The notes below the pieces were generated by a model. That model saw only the letters and a program-made list of their open reading frames with translations, did not search any database and was not told the origin of the DNA. A DNA stretch of 64,000 nucleotides from Streptomyces graminofaciens (GTDB taxonomy: Bacteria; Actinomycetota; Actinomycetes; Streptomycetales; Streptomycetaceae). Below are positions 36,856 through 45,325 of the stretch, one piece after another. The position numbers and the translations under genes were made by a program. Every line of letters begins with the position of its first letter. The stretch's first letter is position 1. Where the stretch lies: contig NZ_AP018448.1 in NCBI RefSeq assembly GCF_030294945.1, positions 11,132,501-11,196,500 of the forward strand. Direction: 5' to 3'.

Positions 36856-37278
36856 CAAGGTGTTCTCCTTTCTTGGTCGCGAGGTCGCACAGGGGGCGGT
36901 GGACCGCGGCCCCGGGGATGCCTCTGCGCTGTCAGCGGGGCCGTCTGGGCCGGACTCGCCGAGATGCCAGATCTCGGGCAGGTCCGACCACTGGCCCCCG
37001 GTGCCCCGATCGGGCCACGGTTCCTGGCACGGGCCGGTGAGCTTCCACCACTCGCGGGAAACGGGATCGGCCCCGATGGTCGCCATGTCGGCGTCGAAGT
37101 CCTCGCCGTGGTACTCGAAGTAGGCGAAGAGGACATCCCCGCGCAGGAAGATGCTGTAGTTGCGGACGTGGGCCCGCAGAAGCGCGGCCTCGACGCCGGG
37201 TGGGACGGTGGCGTGCAGGTCGAGGTACTCACGCCGGCGTTCGGGCCGGAGTCTGATGGTCTGGGCGATGCGCCTCAC
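36856..37278 (-). CDS. L-rhamnose/L-fucose mutarotase-family protein lacking its own stop codon
   Basis: The GTG at 37278 (GGAAGGAA upstream, overlapping the previous stop as GTGA) opens a RhaM-type mutarotase: IRLRPERRREYLDLHATVPP, RNYSIFLRGDVLFAYFEYHG, WWKLTGPCQEPWP and the terminal PEIWHL at residue 106, where family members normally end. Here the frame continues for 35 more low-complexity codons and joins, in frame, the Met of the secreted beta-helix protein. No stop lies between. A TGA at 36934-36932 is out of frame by one step. Either the stop was lost, a base is missing in the sequence, or a 1,035-residue fusion is made. Independent initiation at 36855 is likely. Confidence 0.75.
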
Positions 37279-39275
37279 GTCGCGTTCCTTCCGTCCGTGG
37301 GCCTGCTGGTGAAGGGCGTGTCGTAGCTGGGTGTCCGTGTGCGCAGCGCCAGCCGGAGGGTGAGCCGTATCCGGGTGGAGGCGGGGAGCCGGACCCTGAG
37401 CCCGTTGTCGTCGACGGGCATCTCGGTTTCGGCGGCGACCGGTTCCCCGTGCCCGTAGTCGTACAGGTCCCCGACCCATGAGTCGTCGCCGCAGGTCGTG
37501 TAGCGCACGGAGCGGATGGTGTGCTCGGCGAAGGCACCGGCCTGTACGAGCACCGTCCGCGCCGACTCGGGGGAGAGGTTGACCAGTTCCACGGTGGTCG
37601 ACTCGGGGGCGATGGAGGTCACCAGCGCGGCCACGTCCGGCGGCAGGCCCGGGCGACGGGCATCGGCGTCGTGGTACCGCACCCGGGCCTGCTGCAGACC
37701 GCCGTTGTAGAGGACCTGAGGGCCGCCCCAGGTGAGCTGGACGAGCGCCTCGGTGACGACGGGGTTCGACTGCTGCCACAGATGGATGTCCGCCTCGGGC
37801 ACGTCGAGGTCGCGGTAACGCTCCATACGGGCTAGGCGGTGGCGGACCTGGGCCTGGGCCGCGGCCAGGATCCGCTCCGGGTAGTCGGGATCGTCGCCGG
37901 AGAGGAAGGCGAACCACGCCTCTTCGTGCCCGGACTCCTCCTTGGCCCGGAAGGGCCGAACGGTACGCCAGTCGATACCGCTTCCCTCGCGGATCCGCTC
38001 CAGCCGGGCGTGGTCGGCCGGGGCGGCCGTGTGGTGCCACAGCGCCACCGGTACGGCGGGGGTGACCGGGTTGTGGTCGAACCACCCCGAGTCGTTGCGG
38101 CGGAAGGGGATGTGCAGAGTGGGGGTGTGGATGTCCGGCCCGAGCTGGGCGAGCCACTTGGACTGAAGGCTGGAGTCGGCTTCGGCGAAGGCCATCGTCG
38201 TACCGTGCTCCAGGAGCGTGTCGAGGCTGCCCCCGACGAAGGAGAGGTAGTCCTCGTCGCCGGTGACCGTGGCCGCGGCCAGCGCCGCGACACAGGCGGC
38301 GTGGCCCACGCTGTGCCAGCCGTGCGGCCAGGACCAGCCGTAGTGCCCGCCGTACCAGCGGCCCTCGTGCAGGCTGCCGACGACACCGTCGGGCCCCACG
38401 TTGTCCGGGATCATCCCGCCGTTGGCCTCGGCTCGCTTCCGCCACGCGCCGACGTACTCCACGATCCAGTCGCGGTAGCGCCGGTCGCCCGAGAGGATCC
38501 ACGCGTTGAGCACGAGCCCGGCCGCGGCGAGGTTGACCGCGGTGTCGCCCACGCCCATCCGCTCGCGCATCTCCTGCCCCAGCCGCGGATCCTCGGACAG
38601 GGGGTGAGGCGGCGCGTCGTCCGGCAGGATCCAGTCGAGCGGGAAGCCGTAGGTACGTGCTTCCGACGGCAGCCAGGGGTACGCGTCCCCTTCGGACAGC
38701 CCCTGACGGTCCGGGTCGCTGCCGTTGTGCGGTCGGGTGATGATGTGGTGCTCGGGGTCGTAGTTGCCCTTGGCCGGGTCGACGTACAACTCGGCGAAGC
38801 GCAGGGCACGCTCGGACCAGCGGTCGGGAGCGGCCATGCACAGGAAGTAGAGCAGGAGCAGGCTCTCACCCTGGTGGAACCAGTCGTAGCCACGCTCGTA
38901 CTCGTCGTGGAGCATGCCCAGTTCGGTGAGCTGCCGGGTGACGCCCTCCCAGTGGTGCTCGCTCGCCTGCAGCAGGTCGTCGGCGCCGCCGAGCAGATAC
39001 AGCTGGGGCCAGTTGAAGAACACCTCGTAGAAGTCGTCCACGCCGTCCCGGGTACTGAGCCGGCCGTCGTACGTCAGGCGTCCGTCGGGGCCGGTGAAGT
39101 CACGGGCGAAGCGGCGCCAGGCGTGGTCGAGCAGGTCGAACAGCGCCCGCTGGGAGACGGCCCAGCCGGGAGGTTCGAGCAGCGGCACACTGGCGCGCAC
39201 CCCGGGAAAGGTCGCGGGGCCACCGGAGGCTGTGGCGTCCCCGCCCGACGTACGGTCGTCAGGGCTGAAGGGCAT
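37275..39275 (-). CDS. Uncharacterised 666-residue cytoplasmic protein, probably an (alpha/alpha)6-type glycosidase
   Basis: Not confidently recognised. No signal peptide. Residues about 30-480 are rich in amphipathic helices with many Trp/His/Asp clusters (HAWRRFARDF, YDWFHQGESLLLLYF, GGHYGWSWPHGWHSVGHA), as in helical-toroid glycosidases and lyases; the last about 130 residues look like a beta-sandwich domain (TTVELVNLSPESARTVLVQ). It sits between the importer and the mutarotase. An intracellular hydrolase for an imported fucosylated or rhamnosylated oligosaccharide is a reasonable guess. The ATG at 39275 has GGAG upstream; an in-frame ATG at 39329 overlapping the permease stop (ATGA) is an alternative. 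Confidence 0.6.
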   Translation of the reverse strand: MPFSPDDRTSGGDATASGGPATFPGVRASVPLLEPPGWAVSQRALFDLLDHAWRRFARDFTGPDGRLTYDGRLSTRDGVDDFYEVFFNWPQLYLLGGADDLLQASEHHWEGVTRQLTELGMLHDEYERGYDWFHQGESLLLLYFLCMAAPDRWSERALRFAELYVDPAKGNYDPEHHIITRPHNGSDPDRQGLSEGDAYPWLPSEARTYGFPLDWILPDDAPPHPLSEDPRLGQEMRERMGVGDTAVNLAAAGLVLNAWILSGDRRYRDWIVEYVGAWRKRAEANGGMIPDNVGPDGVVGSLHEGRWYGGHYGWSWPHGWHSVGHAACVAALAAATVTGDEDYLSFVGGSLDTLLEHGTTMAFAEADSSLQSKWLAQLGPDIHTPTLHIPFRRNDSGWFDHNPVTPAVPVALWHHTAAPADHARLERIREGSGIDWRTVRPFRAKEESGHEEAWFAFLSGDDPDYPERILAAAQAQVRHRLARMERYRDLDVPEADIHLWQQSNPVVTEALVQLTWGGPQVLYNGGLQQARVRYHDADARRPGLPPDVAALVTSIAPESTTVELVNLSPESARTVLVQAGAFAEHTIRSVRYTTCGDDSWVGDLYDYGHGEPVAAETEMPVDDNGLRVRLPASTRIRLTLRLALRTRTPSYDTPFTSRPTDGRNAT

Positions 39276-39325
39276 GGGGTCTCCGTTCGGGAGGGAAGGA
39301 GCGGTTCGCGCCGGGTGAGCGGAGG

Positions 39326-40032
39326 TCATTGCTTGGTGGCGCCGGCCAGCATTCCTGCGACCAGGAAGCGCTGGGAGAAGAGGAAGACGATCAGCACGGG
39401 CGTGATGGCCAGCAGCGTGGCCAGAGCGAGCTGCGGCCGTTCGATGGCGAGGGAGCCGACCGTCGGATTGAACGAGGGAACGTTGCTCAGCAGGCTGCCG
39501 ATACCGACCTGCACCGGCATCTGGTCGCTCTCGGGGAGCATCACGTACGGCAGGAAGTAGTTCGTCCAGTTGGTGACGAAGCTGAAGAACCCGACGAGCG
39601 CGACGACCGGTGCGGCGAGGGGAAGCGCGATGTGGCGGAAGACCCCGAACTCCGTGCAGCCGTCCATGCGGGCCGCCGCCAGCAGATCCTTGGGTACGGC
39701 GGTGGTGAAGTAGATGTAGGTCAGGTACACGCCGAACGGGTAGAAGGCGTAGGGCAGGACGACCGACCACATCGTTCCGATGAGCTGGACCGCGTTGATC
39801 TCCAGGAAGAGCGGCACCACCAGCGTCGCGTTCGGCATCAGCATCACGATCAGCGTCGAGACGAGCAGCGTGCGCCGACCCCTGAACTCGGTCGTCGCCA
39901 GCGCGTAACCGGCCGGTACCGCGACACACAGGGTGATCACCAGGGAGATCCCCGCGTAGAGCGCGGAGTTGCGCAGCCACTGCAGGATCGCGGCGTCCTG
40001 GAAGCCGGTCAGGACGTCCCAGTTGGCCTTTA
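39326..40032 (-). pseudogene. ABC sugar permease (MalG-type), 3' part, separated by an IS
   Basis: Encodes the last about 235 residues of a CUT1-type permease: ANWDVLTGFQDAAILQWLRN, four or five membrane segments, and the EAA loop AARMDGCTEFGVFRHIALPL that contacts the ATPase. The missing start lies at 42458-42731 on the other side of the insertion. Joining the halves after removing 40033-42457 and one TTA gives ...FGSWHALKANWDVLTG..., a continuous 326-codon gene. Thus the gene is disrupted and the importer is probably inactive. The short open frame that runs into the IS from here is accidental. Confidence 0.9.
40030..40032. repeat. Target-site duplication TTA, left copy
   Basis: TTA next to the left IS end; the right copy is 42458-42460. 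Deleting one copy with the IS restores the permease frame. Confidence 0.85.
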
Positions 40033-40091
40033 CAGCCTTGGGAGCGATTGAGTTCGGGGCGTGCTGGCCTGGCGGGTTGGCTGGTGGGTGA

Positions 40092-41069
40092 TCAGCAGGC
40101 GGCCTGCCGGGCGAGCACCAGCTCAGTGCTCGCCTTGCGGCGGGTCGCCCGCCGGGCGGAGCGGTCAGAGACCAGGGTGGCGATCGCGAGGTGAGTCTCG
40201 GCGTAGGTCTCGCGGCGGCCGGTGAACCGCTGCAGGGGCCGCCACTGCTTGTACTCGGCATTGGTGTGCTCCACACAGATCCGCGCGGAGGACTGGCGGC
40301 GTCGCTGCTCGCGCCAGGCGTGGTGCTCGCCCAGCGGCGCGTCGTCCTTCGGCTTCTTCGGCGGGGCACTGACCTGGCCGGGGAACTCGTTGGCCAGGCC
40401 CCGGTAGCCCTCGTCGACTACAGCCTTGACCTTGGGGTGCCGGAGGAACTGCTCGGCGATGCCCTCGGTGCGCACGGCGGTCTGGTCGTGCATGCGGCCC
40501 GGCCGGACCACGCCGCTGAACAGGGTGCGACCCTGCGGGTCACTGAAGGTGGTGGTCTTGATGGTGTTCTGCTTCTTCTTGCCGGAGACGAACGCCTTGC
40601 GGCCGGAGCGGTGGGCGCGGGGGCGGCGGACCTGCACTTCGGTGCCGTCGATGCGCAGGTCAACGCCCTCCGTGCCGGCGTAGGCGAACAGGTCCTCCAG
40701 CGTGCGCAGCCGCACCCCCGGCCGGTCCGGGACGGCGAAGCCGCGGGCCGCCAGCAGCGGGCGGACCTCGCGAATCGCTCCGGAGACGGTGGAGCGGTCC
40801 ACTGCGTACAACTCGGCTAGAGCGGCGTGCGGGATCCCAAGCCGCAGGTGGACCAGCGTGACCAGAAGTCGGTCGACGAAGACCAGGCGCTGCTTGGGCC
40901 CGGCGCCGGCCGCCCGTCTCCGGTCTCCGCCACGCCGCTCGTGTAGCGCCGACTCCCGCGCGGCCTGCCATCGGGGCGCGAGTTCTTTGAGCAACTCGCC
41001 GAAGTGTGCGCGCGGGACCCCGGACAGGGCAGGATGGGAACAGGCCGCACGGGCCCAAATAAACCTCAC
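40092..41069 (-). CDS. IS5-family DDE transposase
   Basis: A 325-residue transposase: helix-turn-helix region (LGIPHAALAELYAVDRSTVS) and a DDE_Tnp_4-type catalytic domain with Asp in LRIDGTEVQ, Asp in KAVVDEGYRG and Glu in ICVEHTNAEYK. RKAFVSGKKKQNTIK between the first two Asp is characteristic. The GTG start at 41069 has a weak ribosome-binding site. The gene looks intact, so the element may still be mobile. Confidence 0.88.
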   Translation of the reverse strand: MRFIWARAACSHPALSGVPRAHFGELLKELAPRWQAARESALHERRGGDRRRAAGAGPKQRLVFVDRLLVTLVHLRLGIPHAALAELYAVDRSTVSGAIREVRPLLAARGFAVPDRPGVRLRTLEDLFAYAGTEGVDLRIDGTEVQVRRPRAHRSGRKAFVSGKKKQNTIKTTTFSDPQGRTLFSGVVRPGRMHDQTAVRTEGIAEQFLRHPKVKAVVDEGYRGLANEFPGQVSAPPKKPKDDAPLGEHHAWREQRRRQSSARICVEHTNAEYKQWRPLQRFTGRRETYAETHLAIATLVSDRSARRATRRKASTELVLARQAAC

Positions 41070-41141
41070 AACTTACCCAACCCGTAAGGCCGTTCTCATG
41101 TCACGGGCCAGTGCCACAGCACTCTTGATCGTTTACTGAGT

Positions 41142-41155
41142 GGAGCCTAGGCTCC
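41142..41155. promoter_or_regulatory. Perfect 14-bp palindrome between transposase and passenger
   Basis: GGAGCCTAGGCTCC, immediately upstream of the passenger start and in the divergent spacer; could be an operator or a small RNA stem masking the passenger ribosome-binding site (its GGAG). Confidence 0.45.
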
Positions 41156-41156
41156 T

Positions 41157-42326
41157 GTGCCCATGGAGATGGGGGAACCGGACCGCGGGCGGCGGGCATG
41201 GCGCGACGGGCTGGTCAGGCGTCGTGCAGCCGTGGCTCTGCTGGCCGGGGCGGCGGGGCTGGTCGTTCTAGGCACGGTGTTCGTCGTACTGCCGGGTGTG
41301 GTGGTCGACCACGATCTCGCCGGGGCGAGCGTCGCCGCACAGGATCGACTGAAGGCGGTGAACGATGTCCGTACGACGCTTCTGCAGGTGGTCGGCGGCC
41401 TGGTCGTGCTCTTCGGCGCGTACGCCACCTGGCGGCAACTGCGGGTGAGTCAGGACGGTTTGCGCGCCACCCAGGAGGGCTACGTCACCGACCGATTCAG
41501 CCGGGCCGTCGACCAGCTCGGCAGCGACAAGCTGGATGTGCGCATCGGCGGGTTGCACGCGCTGTGGCGGATCGCCGAGCAGTCCGCCCGCGACCGGGAG
41601 GCCATCATCTCCATCCAGGCCGCGTATCTGCGTACGCACCTGCCCTGGCCACCCGCCGGGCCGGAATCACCGGCGGCAGACGTGCCCATCAACGACATCG
41701 CACCCCTGGAGACTCGCGCCGCCGACGCCCAGGTGGCGCTGACCGCGCTCGGCGTGCTGTGCCAGCACCGGGAGCAGTCCTGGGTCAATCTCAGCATCAC
41801 CGACTTGCGCCGGGCCGACTGCGACGGACTCTGGTTCCCCGAGGTCAACTTCGACCGCGCTTGCCTGGAGGCCGCGGGCCTGTACCACGCCAATCTGACC
41901 CAGGCGTCCCTGGTCTCGGTCAACCTGCGGCACGCCGACCTCACGACTGCGATTCTCCGCCGGGCTCGCTGCATTCTGGCCGACCTACGGGGCGCGAAGC
42001 TGGTCGAAACCGACTTGCGTGACGCCGACTTCACTGAGACCGACCTGCGCGAGGCGAACCTGCGCAAGGCCGTCGCCCACGGAGCGGTCTTCCAACGCGC
42101 TGATCTCCGCATGGCCGACTTGCGCGGCACCGACTTGAGCACCGCCAACCTTGTCGAAGCACGCCTGACCGGCGCCGTGGCCAGCGAGCACACCCGCTGG
42201 CCCGCCGACTTCGACCACACGGCCGCCGGAGTCGTCGACACCGATGACCCTGGCCCCGAGCCCTCGCCCCTACTCCAGCCCCCGGGGATGACGTGGCAGG
42301 CGCCACCGCTGCGGTCCACTCCCTGA
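41157..42326 (+). CDS. Pentapeptide-repeat membrane protein, passenger of the IS
   Basis: A 389-residue protein from the GTG at 41157 (ATGs at 41163 and 41169 are alternatives). Two membrane segments (about 24-46, ALLAGAAGLVVLGTVFVVLP, and about 75-95, LLQVVGGLVVLFGAYATW) precede a RLAVDQLGS/GLHALWRIA-type linker region, then a long array of A(D/N)LxxxxL pentapeptides (about 215-345), which form a right-handed quadrilateral beta helix. Related proteins are common chromosomal genes in Streptomyces; here it lies inside an IS. A role in transposition, DNA mimicry or host benefit is unknown. Confidence 0.8.
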   Translation: MPMEMGEPDRGRRAWRDGLVRRRAAVALLAGAAGLVVLGTVFVVLPGVVVDHDLAGASVAAQDRLKAVNDVRTTLLQVVGGLVVLFGAYATWRQLRVSQDGLRATQEGYVTDRFSRAVDQLGSDKLDVRIGGLHALWRIAEQSARDREAIISIQAAYLRTHLPWPPAGPESPAADVPINDIAPLETRAADAQVALTALGVLCQHREQSWVNLSITDLRRADCDGLWFPEVNFDRACLEAAGLYHANLTQASLVSVNLRHADLTTAILRRARCILADLRGAKLVETDLRDADFTETDLREANLRKAVAHGAVFQRADLRMADLRGTDLSTANLVEARLTGAVASEHTRWPADFDHTAAGVVDTDDPGPEPSPLLQPPGMTWQAPPLRSTP

Positions 42327-42457
42327 CCAAGACACGCCGGTCAAGACAGCGGCGACCGCGATCCGCCTGACGGCACCACTCCTCCTCAGCGGCGTCCTGA
42401 TCGCGCAGGGGCCCAGACCGCCAGGCAGATCCGGGGCTGGTATCGCTCCCAAGGTCG

Positions 42458-42731
42458 TTAGCGCGTGCCAGGAACCGAACGAGAGCGGGTTGTCATGGAC
42501 GAGTTGGTGATCCGTTTTCGTCGCGGCGAGGACCAGCCACAGCACCGGCAGGACGAAGAACACCACGAACGCCGCGAGTACGGTGCAGACCAGCAGCCGG
42601 GACGCGTGGCGTCGTACGGGAGTACGACGAGGCCGGGGCGTAGGCCGAGAGGCGTGGCCCGCGGTCCCGTGACCGGACCGGGGGGCACGTGTTTCGGCTG
42701 CGGGCGGGTGCGGGTGAGTTCTAATCGGCAT
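42458..42731 (-). pseudogene. ABC sugar permease (MalG-type), 5' part, cut by the IS
   Basis: Starts with the ATG at 42731, overlapping the end of the first permease gene. It encodes a basic N-terminus, the first membrane segment (LLVCTVLAAFVVFFVLPVLWLVL) and TDHQLVHDNPLSFGSWHAL, then the codon is split at CTA-A by the IS with its TTA duplication. The remainder of the protein is at 39326-40032. Confidence 0.9.
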
Positions 42732-43635
42732 CGAAGAATCCCGACCGTGTGACGAAGAGGGCGGCGGCCGACAGGCTGATGACGAGAAGCTCGACGGAGA
42801 TGGCCGCGGCTCCGTTGATGTTGTTCATCTGGAAGGCGAAGTCGTAGGAGAGCTGGTTGAGGGAGTAGTCCCGGCCGGCCACCCCGACGCTGGCGAGCGA
42901 GAGGAGCTGCGGCTCGACGAAGAGCTGAGCGCCGCCCGCGAAGGCGAGGATCACCATGTAGACGATCCACTTCCGCAGCATGGGGATCTGCACCCGCCAC
43001 GCCGTCTGCCAGGGGCCGGCGCCGTCGATCCGGGCGGCCTCCATCACATCGCTCGGGATGTTGTTGAGGGCGCCGTAGATGACGACGATCCAGCCCCCCG
43101 CACCCGTCCAGAACGCGATGCCGGTGAACAGCACCGGCAGATTGGCGGGGGCGATGACCTCGCCGAACGTGCCGTAGCCCAGGACACCCAGCAGGGAGCT
43201 GACCGGGCTCACCGTGGGGTCGAGCATGAACAGCCACACCAGGACGCTCGCGGCGCCGGCGAGCGCTCCGGGAATGTAGAACAGGAACCTCAGTGTCTTC
43301 GAGGCTCCCTGCGACGCCATCCGGTGCAGCAGCAGCGCCAGTCCCACGACGAGGACCACGAGCGAGACGAGCCAGAGCAACAGGTACAGAGCGACGTGAC
43401 CGAGGGCCGGAACGAAGCGGAAGTCCTGCGCGGTGGTGACGAAGTTGCCGAGACCGGTGAAGGCGCCCTGGGCGTCGGTGAAGGCGAACCAGACGGCGTA
43501 CGCGGTGGGGACGACACCGAAGGCGATCAGGAGGACGACGTAGGCGGCGACGAAGGCCGCCCCGGCCCGGCTCTGCCGGGAGACGCCGCGAGGGCGCCGC
43601 CGGGTGGAGCCGGCCGGGGAGTGGGTGACGGTCAC
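42721..43635 (-). CDS. ABC sugar permease, MalF-type
   Basis: A 304-residue CUT1-family permease with six predicted membrane segments and the ATPase-contact EAA loop (SDVMEAARIDGAGPWQTAWRV). The GTG start at 43635 overlaps the stop of the binding-protein gene (GTGA). It is the intact membrane partner of the interrupted permease downstream; without that partner the heterodimeric channel should not form. No ATPase gene is nearby; Streptomyces CUT1 importers commonly share the MsiK ATPase. Confidence 0.87.
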   Translation of the reverse strand: MTVTHSPAGSTRRRPRGVSRQSRAGAAFVAAYVVLLIAFGVVPTAYAVWFAFTDAQGAFTGLGNFVTTAQDFRFVPALGHVALYLLLWLVSLVVLVVGLALLLHRMASQGASKTLRFLFYIPGALAGAASVLVWLFMLDPTVSPVSSLLGVLGYGTFGEVIAPANLPVLFTGIAFWTGAGGWIVVIYGALNNIPSDVMEAARIDGAGPWQTAWRVQIPMLRKWIVYMVILAFAGGAQLFVEPQLLSLASVGVAGRDYSLNQLSYDFAFQMNNINGAAAISVELLVISLSAAALFVTRSGFFDAD

Positions 43636-44996
43636 TGGGAGACCTTGTATCCGTTGGACTTGGCGTACTTGACGATGGAGTCCTGCCACGCGGGCAGCAG
43701 CGAGACGATGGTCTTGCCCTGCGTCATGCCGGGCTTGACCGTGGCGGCCCAGATCGCCTCCTGGCTGAACTGACCCGAGCCCCACTGGGGCCAGACCTGG
43801 GTGGAGGCGTCCTTGAGGACGCTGATGTCACCGGCGTAGTAGCCGGAGGCGTTCTGCTGCCGCAGCCAGGTCTCGGCCGCCGGCGCGTAGGCGGGGAAGC
43901 CGGGAGACATATCTCCCTGGTAGGCGCTGTCCGTCGTGACCCAGGTCAGGAAGTCGGTGGCCGCCTTCAGGTGCTCGGAGTGCTTGGACAGCAGCCAGGT
44001 ACCGCCGCCCACGTTGCCGGTGGACGGGGAGGTCTCACCGCTCCACTGCGGCATGGGGGCTGCCGCGATCTGCTTGGCCGGCGTCTTGAAGGTGCCCTTG
44101 AACAGTGCGCCGCCGTACCAGGCGGGGCCGGGCATCATCAGCACCTTGTCGGCCTTGTTCTTACCGAAGTCGGTACTGAACACGCCGCTGATCGACATCG
44201 ACTTCTTCTTGATCAGCACGTCCATGAGCTCGGCCATCCTGGTGCAGTTGGCGCTCGTGGTGTTCACCGAGACCGACTTGGGCCCCGTGATGTCGTTGGC
44301 GCCGCACTTGCTCGCCCACAGGTAGACCTCGGGCGTGTAGGAGTCACCGGCGTCACCCACGAGGTATCCGGGATGCCGCGCGGCCACCTTCTCGCCGAGT
44401 TTCTGGTACTCCTCCCAGGTCGTCGGCAGCTTGTAGCCCCACTTCTTCATCAGCGGCGCGTTGTACCAGAGAACGGCCTGCGAGAGGTCGTTGCGCAGAC
44501 AGTAGAGAGTGCCGTCCACGGTGCAGACGTCGTTTGCTCCCTTGGCGAACCCGCTGAGGGTGCTCTCGGGGACCAGGCCCTTGTTGAGCGGGGCGACGAA
44601 GTCGGCATCGACCGCCCAGGTCGCCTCGTTGTTCTGCGAGCTGAAGACGACGTCCGGCCAGCCCTTGCCGGTGCGGTTGAAGAGCTGCACCTTTGTCTGC
44701 AGGTAGTTCGACCCGTTGGCGTTGCCGTCGTAGGTGACGATCTTCATCTCTACGTCCGGGTGCTGCTTCTGGTACAGCTTCGCGGCGGCCAGTCGGGTCG
44801 AGTCCACCCAGACCGTGAACGCGCCGTCCTTCTGCGGCGCTTGGGCGAAGCCGTCTTTCGTGGTCGTGGCGGTTCCGCTGCCGCCACAGGCGGATACGGC
44901 GGTCAGGATCCCGGTCGCCACACAGGCGGCCAGCAGCGCCGACCGCCTCCTGGGGAACAGTTTCCCGCGATCGGTGAACGGCTTCCTTGTGGCCAT
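43632..44996 (-). CDS. ABC transporter sugar-binding lipoprotein
   Basis: A 454-residue extracellular solute-binding protein (family 1). The signal peptide ends in the lipobox VSACGG, with an Arg-rich n-region (FPRRRSALLAACVATG). The mature part shows the usual sugar-binding layout (GWPDVVFSSQNNEATWAVD, PTTWEEYQKLGEKV, GGGTWLLSKHSEHLKAATDF). The ATG at 44996 has GGAG upstream. It is first in the leftward importer operon. Ligand not predictable; neighbours point to L-fucose, L-rhamnose or an oligosaccharide carrying them. Confidence 0.87.
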   Translation of the reverse strand: MATRKPFTDRGKLFPRRRSALLAACVATGILTAVSACGGSGTATTTKDGFAQAPQKDGAFTVWVDSTRLAAAKLYQKQHPDVEMKIVTYDGNANGSNYLQTKVQLFNRTGKGWPDVVFSSQNNEATWAVDADFVAPLNKGLVPESTLSGFAKGANDVCTVDGTLYCLRNDLSQAVLWYNAPLMKKWGYKLPTTWEEYQKLGEKVAARHPGYLVGDAGDSYTPEVYLWASKCGANDITGPKSVSVNTTSANCTRMAELMDVLIKKKSMSISGVFSTDFGKNKADKVLMMPGPAWYGGALFKGTFKTPAKQIAAAPMPQWSGETSPSTGNVGGGTWLLSKHSEHLKAATDFLTWVTTDSAYQGDMSPGFPAYAPAAETWLRQQNASGYYAGDISVLKDASTQVWPQWGSGQFSQEAIWAATVKPGMTQGKTIVSLLPAWQDSIVKYAKSNGYKVSQ

Positions 44997-45186
44997 GAGT
45001 ACTCCACTACGTTGTGGCGCCCTGAGCAGAGCGGCGGGGGTCGCCGGACGAGGGGACGTCGGCTTGCGGAAGAAATTAGGCGCCCTATCCTGATCCAGGT
45101 CAAGAGGATGTGCAGGCACAATTTCCCAGAGTTGCGAAGCGTTTTTGGATTGTTTGTGGCGTTATGTCGGATTACTGAGCACCTCG

Positions 45187-45213
45187 CCAAGGATGGAGAG
45201 GTGGATTCCTTGG
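45187..45213. promoter_or_regulatory. Divergent control region of importer and GntR genes
   Basis: Within the 329-base spacer 44997-45325 a 7-bp inverted repeat CCAAGGA...TCCTTGG (13-base gap) is seen. Read leftward, TTGACC at 45100-45095 is a likely -35 for the importer. No good copy of the ACATCCGATGT operator is present here. Confidence 0.3.
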
Positions 45214-45325
45214 GCACTTTCCTGAAATAAGTACGACTCATTTATGGGGCGGACGTCTGTAACATGTCGAGTGACTGCGAAGCGGATCAGGTGTGCTTCA
45301 GCCACATCAGCAATGGAGGCCGGGG

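Larger units (their letters stand above)
40033..42457. mobile_element. IS5-type insertion element (2,425 bp) with a passenger gene
   Basis: Terminal inverted repeats CAGCCTTGGGAGCGAT (40033-40048) and, on the other strand, CGACCTTGGGAGCGAT (42457-42442) match at 14 of 16 positions, 13 contiguous. A TTA duplication flanks the element, as expected for IS5-family groups that target TNA. It holds a leftward DDE transposase (40092-41069) and a rightward pentapeptide-repeat membrane protein (41157-42326). No second pair of inverted repeats separates the two, so they appear to move together. The right non-coding end (42327-42441) has nothing recognisable. Confidence 0.88.

Noticed and set aside
34171..38841. 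A single 1,556-codon open frame on the minus strand
   Set aside because: Its upstream part is only an alternative frame of the 666-residue protein gene; the genuine pieces are the mutarotase from 37278 and the beta-helix protein from 36855.
40036..40048. IS terminal repeat (TTGGGAGCGAT) resembling a CebR box
   Set aside because: Only a half-site is present at each end, and its position at the two IS termini explains it fully.
45162..45172. Operator-like ATGTCGGATTA in the importer/GntR spacer
   Set aside because: Not symmetric and too many mismatches to the fucosidase palindrome.
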